The translations under genes and the position numbers were made by a program. From the NCBI RefSeq assembly GCF_020181615.1, contig NZ_CP084029.1:310001-374000 (forward strand): DNA of 64,000 nt, in the 5' to 3' direction. The first letter of the stretch is position 1. Every line of letters starts with the position of its first letter. Below the pieces are notes generated by a model. The model was not told where the DNA came from. It did not search any database and was given only the letters and a program-made list of their open reading frames with translations. Origin of the DNA: [Mycobacterium] crassicus (GTDB lineage: Bacteria > Actinomycetota > Actinomycetes > Mycobacteriales > Mycobacteriaceae). Below, one piece after another: positions 9,558 through 15,312 of the stretch.

Positions 9558-9565
9558 ACGTGCGA
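9550..9565 (-). promoter_or_regulatory. SOS-like (LexA) box at the 13E12 remnant start
   Basis: TCGAAC-ATAC-GTGCGA differs at one position from the mycobacterial SOS box TCGAAC-N4-GTTCGA. On the minus strand it includes the start codon (ATGTTCGA). Several M. tuberculosis 13E12 genes are LexA-controlled through a box in this position. Confidence 0.55.
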
Positions 9566-9669
9566 TATTACTTGGACCCTCCGACAGGTGCTGCCGGATT
9601 CGGGGCACCCGCGTCGGGCCGGTCTCGCCGAAGATGCGATCGCCCGCGCAGATGTGTTGCTATGGGCGG

Positions 9670-10539
9670 ATGGCGACCCTGCGTAATGATCCCGCGCCGT
9701 TGCGGTCCACGGCCGAGACACTGGTGGCCGAGGCGGCCGAATTCGTCCGGCGCCGCCGTGCCGAGGTGTTCGGCGCGCACGCCGCCGGGGCGGCCCCCGA
9801 CCTGGTCCAGACGAAAAGCAGCCCGACCGATCCGGTGACCGTGGTCGACACCGAGACCGAGGGCTTCATCCGCGACCGGCTGACCCGATTGCGTCCCGGC
9901 GACGCGGTGCTGGGTGAAGAGGGCGGCGGTTCCGGCGATGTCTCCGGCAGTGAACCCGATGCCGTGACCTGGGTGGTCGACCCGATCGACGGCACGGTCA
10001 ACTTCATGTACGACGTCCCGGCCTATGCGGTCTCGGTGGCGGCGCAGGTCGGCGGGGTGTCGGTGGCCGGCGCGGTGGCGGACGTGGTCGGTGACCGGAT
10101 CTACTCGGCCGGTCTCGGGCTGGGTGCCCACGTGCGGGACCGGCAGGGAGTCGCGACGCTGCGCTGCACCGACGTCACCGAAGTGTCGCTGGCCCTGCTG
10201 GGCACCGGCTTCGGCTATTCGCCCCGGCGCCGGGCGGCGCAGGCGGCGCTGTTGGCCCGGTTGCTGCCGATGGTCCGTGATGTACGCCGGATCGGGTCGG
10301 CGGCCCTGGATCTGTGCATGGTCGCGGCCGGTCGGCTGGACGCGTACTACGAGCACGGCACCAAGCCATGGGACTACGCGGCCGGAGCGCTGATCGCGGC
10401 CGAGGCGGGCGCGCGGGTGATGCTGCCCGGCCCGCAGATCGACAGCGGCGAGGTGATCGTCGCGGCGGCACCGGGTATCGCCGACGAATTCATCACAATC
10501 CTGCGGCGCGAGGGCGGCGCTGCCGCTATTGCGCAGTAG
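9670..10539 (+). CDS. suhB: SuhB-like inositol-1-monophosphatase
   Basis: A 289-residue inositol monophosphatase family enzyme, very similar to M. tuberculosis SuhB (Rv2701c, 290 residues) as I recall it. Metal-site motifs are visible: GEEGG, WVVDPIDGTVNFMYD and WDYAAGALIAAEAGA. It would hydrolyse inositol 1-phosphate to inositol for phosphatidylinositol and mycothiol synthesis. The start is ATG 9670; upstream ATGs at about 9652 and 9664 are less like the family. The location is unusual because SuhB is encoded far away in M. tuberculosis, so this is either a relocated gene or a paralogue. Its 3' end is 7 bp from the convergent sdhB stop. Confidence 0.85.
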   Translation: MATLRNDPAPLRSTAETLVAEAAEFVRRRRAEVFGAHAAGAAPDLVQTKSSPTDPVTVVDTETEGFIRDRLTRLRPGDAVLGEEGGGSGDVSGSEPDAVTWVVDPIDGTVNFMYDVPAYAVSVAAQVGGVSVAGAVADVVGDRIYSAGLGLGAHVRDRQGVATLRCTDVTEVSLALLGTGFGYSPRRRAAQAALLARLLPMVRDVRRIGSAALDLCMVAAGRLDAYYEHGTKPWDYAAGALIAAEAGARVMLPGPQIDSGEVIVAAAPGIADEFITILRREGGAAAIAQ

Positions 10540-10546
10540 CCGAGCG

Positions 10547-11302
10547 TCAGTCGGACTTGCGGCGGAAGATCTTTCGGCCGGCCCAGGCGATCGGGTCGTA
10601 GCGGTGACCGGCGACGCGCTCCTTCATCGGGATGATGGCGTTGTCGGTGATCTTGATGCCTTCGGGGCAGACCTCGGTGCAGCACTTGGTGATGTTGCAC
10701 AGGCCCAATCCCGCTTCGTCCTGGGCGAAGTCACGCCGGTCGGCGGTGTCCAGCGGGTGCATGTCCAACTCGGCCAGCCGGATGAACATCCGCGGCCCGG
10801 AGAACCGTGACTTGTTCTCCTCATGGTCACGGATGACGTGGCAGACGTTCTGGCACAGGAAGCATTCGATGCACTTGCGGAACTCCTGCGAGCGCTCCAC
10901 ATCCACCTGCTGCATCCGGTACTCGCCGGGCTTGAGCCCCTCCGGCGGCTTGAATGCCGGCATCTCGCGGGCCTTCTCGTAGTTGTACGACACGTCGGTG
11001 ACCAGGTCCCGAATCACCGGGAAGGTGCGCACCGGGGTGACCGTGATGGTCTGGCCCGGTTCGAACATCGACATCCGCGTCATGCACAGCAGTCGCGGGA
11101 AGCCGTTGATCTCGGCCGAGCACGAACCGCACTTGCCGGCCTTGCAGTTCCAGCGCACCGCCAGATCCGGGGTCTGGGTGGCCTGCAACCGGTGGATGAC
11201 GTCGAGCACCACTTCGCCCTCGTTGACCTCGACGGTGAAGTCCTGCAGTCCGCCGCCGTCGGGGTCGCCTCGCCAGACGCGCATGTGCACGCTGTTTGTC
11301 AT
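10547..11302 (-). CDS. sdhB: Succinate dehydrogenase 1 iron-sulfur subunit (Rv0247c-like)
   Basis: A 251-residue SdhB/FrdB-type subunit. The [2Fe-2S] plant-ferredoxin motif is in WNCKAGKCGSCSAEI; the [4Fe-4S]/[3Fe-4S] ligands are in CIECFLCQNVCHV and CNITKCCTEVCPEGI. It passes electrons from the flavoprotein to the membrane anchor and menaquinone. It is the last gene of the unit Rv0249c-Rv0248c-Rv0247c-like; its ATG overlaps the sdhA stop by 4 bases (ATGA), indicating coupled translation. This is the Sdh1 complex, distinct from the canonical sdhCDAB locus located elsewhere in mycobacteria. Confidence 0.95.
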   Translation of the reverse strand: MTNSVHMRVWRGDPDGGGLQDFTVEVNEGEVVLDVIHRLQATQTPDLAVRWNCKAGKCGSCSAEINGFPRLLCMTRMSMFEPGQTITVTPVRTFPVIRDLVTDVSYNYEKAREMPAFKPPEGLKPGEYRMQQVDVERSQEFRKCIECFLCQNVCHVIRDHEENKSRFSGPRMFIRLAELDMHPLDTADRRDFAQDEAGLGLCNITKCCTEVCPEGIKITDNAIIPMKERVAGHRYDPIAWAGRKIFRRKSD

Positions 11303-13230
11303 CTCCCACTCCGTCCCGGGTGTTGCGCCAGCTCTTCGTCGGTGTAGTACTTGCCGAGCTCGGAGATCTCGAACAGCTCCAGCAGGTCCTCGCGCATCCC
11401 CGGCTGCGCCTCCGGGGTGATCGTGATGTCGAAAATGCCTGCCGGCTTCCCCTGATCAGAGACCCGGCAGACCAGCAGGGTCTTGCGCCAGCCCGAGTCC
11501 ATGCCCGGGTGGTCGTCGCGGGTGTGCCCGCCCCGGCTCTCGGTGCGTTGCAATGCGGCTTTGGCCACGCATTCGCTGACCAGCAGCATGTTTCGCAGGT
11601 CGATGGCCAGGTTCCAGCCCGGGTTGTACTGCCGGCCGCCGTCGACGGCCAGGGCGGTGAACCGGGCTTTGAACTCCTCGAGGCGGGCCAGGGCCTGTTC
11701 CAGCTCGCCGGCGTTGCGGATGATGCCGACCAGGTCGTTCATCGACTGCTGGAGATCGGCATGCAGCGTGTACGGGTTCTCCGGTGCGCGGCCACCGGCC
11801 GGAGCGTTGAACGGTGCCAGCGCCAACTCGGCTGCGGCCTCCAGTGCCGCCGGTGTCACCGCCGGCCGACGGTCCAGCCGCCGTACGTATTCCGCGGCGC
11901 CCAGGCCGGCGCGCCGACCGAAGACCAGCAGATCCGACAGGGAGTTGCCGCCCAGCCGGTTGGACCCGTGCATCCCGCCGGCGCATTCACCGGCGGCGAA
12001 CAGGCCGGGAACCCCCGCTGCCGCACTGTCCGGGTCGACCTCGATGCCGCCCATCACGTAATGGCAGGTGGGGCCGACTTCCATTGCGTCCTTGGTGATG
12101 TCGACCTCGGCGAGCTGCATGAACTGGTGATACATCGAGGGCAGTCGGCGCTTGATCTCCTCCGGCGTGAGCCGAGAGGCGATGTCGAGGAACACCCCGC
12201 CGTGCGGCGAACCGCGTCCGGCCTTGACTTCGGAGTTGATGGCGCGGGCCACCTCGTCACGGGGCAACAGGTCCGGGGTGCGCCGCGCCGAGTCGTTGTC
12301 CTTGAGCCACTGGTCGGCCTCTTGCTCGGTCTCGGCGTACTGGCCCTTGAACACCGGCGGAATGTAGTTGAACATGAACCGGGTTCCGTCGGAGTTCTTG
12401 AGCACCCCGCCGTCACCGCGCACGCCCTCGGTGACCAGAATCCCCTTCACGCTGGGCGGCCACACCATCCCGGTCGGGTGGAACTGGACGAACTCCATGT
12501 TGATCAGCGTCGCTCCGGCCCGCAGCGCCAACGCGTGCCCGTCGCCGGTGTACTCCCAGGAATTCGAGGTCACCTTGAAGGACTTGCCGATGCCGCCGGT
12601 GGCCAACACCACCGCCGCCGCCTCGAACAACACGAACTTGCCGGTCTCGCGCCAGTAGCCGAACGCGCCCGAAATAGCGCCGGTGGCATCATCTTTGAGC
12701 AGTTCGGTGATGGTGCACTCGTGGAAGATCTTGATCCGGGCCTCGTAGTCACCGAACTCGGCGAAGTCGTCCTGTTGCAGCGACACCACCTTCTGCTGCA
12801 GGGTGCGGATCATCTCCAGGCCGGTTCGGTCGCCGACGTGCGCCAGTCGCGGATAGGTGTGTCCGCCGAAGTTGCGCTGGTTGATCTTCCCGTCTTTGGT
12901 GCGGTCGAACAGCGCGCCGTAGGTCTCCAGCTCCCAGACCCGCTCCGGCGCCTCCCGGGCGTGCAGCTCGGCCATCCGCCAGTTGTTGAGGAACTTGCCG
13001 CCGCGCATCGTGTCGCCGAAGTGCACTTGCCAGTTGTCTTTGTCGTTGACGTTGCCCATCGACGCCGCGCAGCCGCCCTCGGCCATCACGGTGTGCGCCT
13101 TGCCGAACAGCGACTTGCACACCACCGCCACGCTCATGCCCTGCTGGCGGGCTTCGATGACCGCGCGCAGGCCCGCGCCGCCGGCACCGATCACGACCAC
13201 GTCGTAGGAGTGCCGTTCGACTTCAACCAT
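11299..13230 (-). CDS. sdhA: Succinate dehydrogenase 1 flavoprotein subunit (Rv0248c-like)
   Basis: A 643-residue flavoprotein of the SdhA/FrdA family. The N-terminal FAD motif VVVIGAGGAGLRAVIEAR is followed by KAHTVMAEGG, whose His46 is the expected covalent flavin ligand. Substrate-site elements include FVQFHPTGM, HYVMGGIEVD and HGSNRLGGNSLSDLLVFGRRAG. The start is ATG 13230 (MVEVERHSYD), matching the family length; earlier in-frame codons belong to the upstream gene in another frame. It oxidises succinate to fumarate at the cytoplasmic face of the membrane. The downstream sdhB start overlaps its stop. Confidence 0.95.
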   Translation of the reverse strand: MVEVERHSYDVVVIGAGGAGLRAVIEARQQGMSVAVVCKSLFGKAHTVMAEGGCAASMGNVNDKDNWQVHFGDTMRGGKFLNNWRMAELHAREAPERVWELETYGALFDRTKDGKINQRNFGGHTYPRLAHVGDRTGLEMIRTLQQKVVSLQQDDFAEFGDYEARIKIFHECTITELLKDDATGAISGAFGYWRETGKFVLFEAAAVVLATGGIGKSFKVTSNSWEYTGDGHALALRAGATLINMEFVQFHPTGMVWPPSVKGILVTEGVRGDGGVLKNSDGTRFMFNYIPPVFKGQYAETEQEADQWLKDNDSARRTPDLLPRDEVARAINSEVKAGRGSPHGGVFLDIASRLTPEEIKRRLPSMYHQFMQLAEVDITKDAMEVGPTCHYVMGGIEVDPDSAAAGVPGLFAAGECAGGMHGSNRLGGNSLSDLLVFGRRAGLGAAEYVRRLDRRPAVTPAALEAAAELALAPFNAPAGGRAPENPYTLHADLQQSMNDLVGIIRNAGELEQALARLEEFKARFTALAVDGGRQYNPGWNLAIDLRNMLLVSECVAKAALQRTESRGGHTRDDHPGMDSGWRKTLLVCRVSDQGKPAGIFDITITPEAQPGMREDLLELFEISELGKYYTDEELAQHPGRSGR

Positions 13231-13264
13231 GAATTCTCGCTTACCCTTCGTGTGATTGCGGCAC

Positions 13265-14095
13265 TCAGCCGATGAATCGGAAGTCGGTGATGACGCCGCT
13301 GGAGACCATCCAGATGTAGAAGTCGGTGAACGCCAGTGTGCCCAGCGTGATCCAGGCGAACTGCATATGCCGGCCGTTGAACCAGCCGATCTTCGTCCAG
13401 AGCCAGTACCGGATCGGGTGCTTGGAGAAGTGATTGAGGCGCCCGCCGAACACGTGCCGGCACGAATGGCAGCCGCCGGTATAGGCCCACAGCATCGCCA
13501 CGTTGGTGAACAGGACGATGTTGCCCACTCCGAACCCGAAACCGCCCGGGCCGGTGTCGGAGTGCAGTGCTGCGATCGCGTCGTAGGTATTGAGCACGGC
13601 CAACGCGAAGGCGGCATAGAAGAAGTAGCGGTGGCCGTTCTGCATGATCAGCGGGAATCGCGTCTCGCCGGTGTAGTGGGCCCGCGGCTCGGGGACGGCG
13701 CACGCCGTCGGTGACTGCCAGTAGGCCCGGTAGTAGGCCTTCCGGTAGTAGTAGCAGGTGAGCCGGAAGCAGAGTAGGAACGGCAATACCAATGCGCCCA
13801 ACGGAATCCACCGGGGGAACTCCGGCAGCCAGACGCCGAGGTGGCTGGCGCCGGGCACGCACGATGCGCTGATGCACGGTGAATAGAACGGCGTCAGGTA
13901 GTGGTACTGGTCAACCCAGTAGCCGCTGCCCCAGAACGAACGGACCGTGGCGTAGACGATGAACAGGTTCAGGCCGAGGTTGACCCGAAGCGGTGACAGC
14001 CACCACCGGTCGGTGCGTAGGGTGCGGTTCGCGATCCGCGCCCGAGTCGCCGAGAAGACTCCGGTGCCAGGCCGGTTCACGGCGGGTGCGCTCAT
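13265..14095 (-). CDS. Succinate dehydrogenase 1 membrane anchor (Rv0249c-like)
   Basis: A 276-residue integral membrane protein, like Rv0249c (273 residues). About five hydrophobic segments are visible, for example LNLFIVYATV, LGALVLPFLLCF, YFFYAAFALAVL, VGNIVLFTNVAMLWA and ITLGTLAFTDFYIWM. His-rich loops (GGCHSCRH and NHFSKHPIRYW) are candidates for heme or quinone sites. It anchors the Sdh1 flavoprotein and iron-sulfur subunits and is the first of the three Sdh genes. The start at ATG 14095 (MSAPAVN) is chosen over upstream codons. It is the least conserved subunit, and the heme type cannot be told from sequence. Confidence 0.88.
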   Translation of the reverse strand: MSAPAVNRPGTGVFSATRARIANRTLRTDRWWLSPLRVNLGLNLFIVYATVRSFWGSGYWVDQYHYLTPFYSPCISASCVPGASHLGVWLPEFPRWIPLGALVLPFLLCFRLTCYYYRKAYYRAYWQSPTACAVPEPRAHYTGETRFPLIMQNGHRYFFYAAFALAVLNTYDAIAALHSDTGPGGFGFGVGNIVLFTNVAMLWAYTGGCHSCRHVFGGRLNHFSKHPIRYWLWTKIGWFNGRHMQFAWITLGTLAFTDFYIWMVSSGVITDFRFIG

Positions 14096-14161
14096 CTGGT
14101 GGGGTTCCCTTCGGCTGGATTCGTCGGAGGGCGCCCCCATGCAGGCAGCACCCGGTGTGGG

Positions 14162-14458
14162 TCAGTACCTGCCCTGGCCGCCGACGCCCTCGTCGTCGAC
14201 GTCGCGCCAGAATTCGTTGTCGTATTCGGTGTCGGGGATGGCGATCTTCTCCTGGGCGCGCTCAGCGGCCCAGCGCTCCAAGTCGAGTTCCCCGGCGTCG
14301 GATTCCAGAAGCTGGACATCGGTGAGGATGCGCTCAGCGTCCATTTCGATGCGGCGCATTCCGGGAATGTCGCCGAACCGGGTCTTCAGCCCCAGCACGC
14401 AGCGCCGCAGGTCGCCGATTAGGGCGTGTAGTTCGGCGAGTTCGGTAGTGCTCGACAC
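14162..14458 (-). CDS. Conserved hypothetical protein (Rv0250c-like)
   Basis: A 98-residue acidic soluble protein matching Rv0250c (97 residues), with the strongly conserved end KIAIPDTEYDNEFWRDVDDE. The N-terminal half is a predicted helix pair (LAELHALIGDLRRCV and RIEMDAERILTDVQLL). GTG 14458 is chosen because GAGGAGG precedes it. It lies just upstream of the Sdh1 genes on the same strand and is probably co-transcribed, so a role with that complex (assembly or an accessory subunit) is possible but not shown. No catalytic motif is recognisable. Confidence 0.85.
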   Translation of the reverse strand: MSSTTELAELHALIGDLRRCVLGLKTRFGDIPGMRRIEMDAERILTDVQLLESDAGELDLERWAAERAQEKIAIPDTEYDNEFWRDVDDEGVGGQGRY

Positions 14459-14565
14459 CGGACCTCCTCGGGTGTTACGGATCACAGTACGTACACCCGA
14501 TGCTAGTCACATCAAGAACCGAGCGTGAGACAGGTCACGTTGTTCGCAGTTGTGTTGAGGGTGCG

Positions 14566-14600
14566 AAAAACCCCCGACACACGGTGTGTGCGGGGGTTTT
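14566..14600. terminator. Bidirectional terminator between hsp20 and the Sdh1 operon
   Basis: A long stem (AAAACCCCCG...CGGGGGTTTT with an inner ACACAC/GTGTGT stem and one bulge) flanked by A/T runs on both strands. It ends hsp20 transcription on the minus strand 24 bp after its stop with a good U tract. Confidence 0.85.
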
Positions 14601-14623
14601 CCGGGTTATCGGCCGGGTTCGGC

Positions 14624-15070
14624 CTACTTGGCGATGGTGATGCGTTGCGGCTGGCTGCCCGCGTGGACGCCGGCCACCCGAACCGTCAGCACGCCGGCGT
14701 CATAGGACGCCGAGATGGCGTCGCCGGTGACGCGCGCGGGAACCGTGAACGACCGGCGGAAGGAGCCGTAGCGCACCTCGCGCAGCGTGCGGTTGGCATC
14801 GGTGGGGTCGGTCTCGGCGTGCTCATCCCGGCGTTCGCCGCGGATGACCAGACGTCCGGCGTCGAGCTCGACGGTCACGTCGTTGTCGACGTCGACGCCC
14901 GGCAGTTCCAGTCGGACTACCGCGTCATCGCCGTCCTTGGTGATCTCGGCGGCCGGGCGCCAACCGCTCGGGGTGGGGGTCTGCCAGTCGCTGGCCGTGG
15001 CCGGGCTGAAGAAATCCCGTACCCAGCGGTCGGTGTCGAACGGGCGGGGCCGGAGGGTCAGGGTGCTCAT
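14624..15070 (-). CDS. hsp: Small heat-shock protein Hsp20 (Acr2-like, Rv0251c)
   Basis: A 148-residue alpha-crystallin-domain chaperone, syntenic with Rv0251c (Acr2/HrpA). The domain covers about residues 38-140: AEITKDGDDAVVRLELPGVD, the strand GRLVIRGERRDE, and VPARVTGDAISASYDAGVLTV containing the family A-x-Y-x-x-G-V-L signature. It holds unfolding proteins as ATP-independent oligomers during heat or oxidative stress. About 60 bp upstream lies a HAIR-type inverted repeat (15132-15152), the target of repressor HspR, as known for acr2. A strong terminator follows the gene. GAGGAGACACCC precedes the ATG at 15070. Confidence 0.93.
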   Translation of the reverse strand: MSTLTLRPRPFDTDRWVRDFFSPATASDWQTPTPSGWRPAAEITKDGDDAVVRLELPGVDVDNDVTVELDAGRLVIRGERRDEHAETDPTDANRTLREVRYGSFRRSFTVPARVTGDAISASYDAGVLTVRVAGVHAGSQPQRITIAK

Positions 15071-15131
15071 GGGTGTCTCCTCGGATGAGTGTTGCGTGCC
15101 GGTCGGGTAACCGGCCCGTCATTGGAGAGAA

Positions 15132-15152
15132 CTTGAGTCGAGGGCGCTAAAG
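15132..15152 (-). promoter_or_regulatory. HspR-type HAIR element for hsp20
   Basis: CTTGAGT-N7-GCTAAAG: the left arm is exact and the right arm matches 5 of 7 positions of the HAIR consensus CTTGAGT-N7-ACTCAAG. It lies 62 bp upstream of hsp20, as expected for HspR repression of acr2. Confidence 0.6.
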
Positions 15153-15172
15153 TTCCGAATCGTGTTCGCCCT

Positions 15173-15205
15173 GGGTGAACGGCCCCTACCGGGGTGAACG
15201 GCCCC
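15173..15205. repeat. Direct repeat GGGTGAACGGCCCC x2
   Basis: The 14-mer occurs at 15173-15186 and 15192-15205 (19-bp period) in the hsp20/nirB intergenic region. It may be a tandem operator; I cannot assign a regulator. Confidence 0.6.
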
Positions 15206-15241
15206 ACACTCGCGGGGTGCGATGAACGAACTCACAGCGAC

Positions 15242-15268
15242 GTGAGTACACCGTCACACGCTTGTAAC
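15242..15268 (+). promoter_or_regulatory. GlnR-type box before nirB
   Basis: Three half-sites are spaced 11 bp apart: GTGAG, GTCAC and GTAAC, each separated by 6 bp. The last two fit the GlnR pattern GTnAC-N6-G(T/A)AAC. Measured from the probable start of transcription at 15313 the box is centred near -52, a normal activator position. An overlapping inverted repeat ACTCAC-N6-GTGAGT lies at 15230-15247. Confidence 0.6.
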
Positions 15269-15274
15269 GTATGG

Positions 15275-15293
15275 CGATATTGCCGCAATATCG
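15275..15293 (+). promoter_or_regulatory. 19-bp palindrome before nirB
   Basis: CGATATTGC-C-GCAATATCG has perfect 9-bp arms and lies between the GlnR-type box and the -10 (TAACCT at 15300-15305). Candidate ligands are the NnaR-type regulator encoded just beyond nirD, or a nitrite/NO sensor. Confidence 0.55.
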
Positions 15294-15299
15294 GGTTTC

Positions 15300-15312
15300 T
15301 AACCTCGTGCGC
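15300..15312 (+). promoter_or_regulatory. Leaderless -10 for nirB
   Basis: TAACCT lies 7 nt before ATG 15313 with no ribosome site in between. This is the arrangement of leaderless mycobacterial transcripts and supports the start chosen for nirB. Confidence 0.5.

Noticed and set aside
11296..13275. Long plus-strand open frame (659 codons) opposite sdhA
   Set aside because: Antisense shadow of a well-conserved flavoprotein; no start context or motif of its own.
15131..15160. SigE/SigH promoter (GGAAC ... GTT) for hsp20
   Set aside because: GGAAC and GTT are present on the minus strand, but the spacer is about 19 bp, longer than the 16-18 expected; not supported enough to list.
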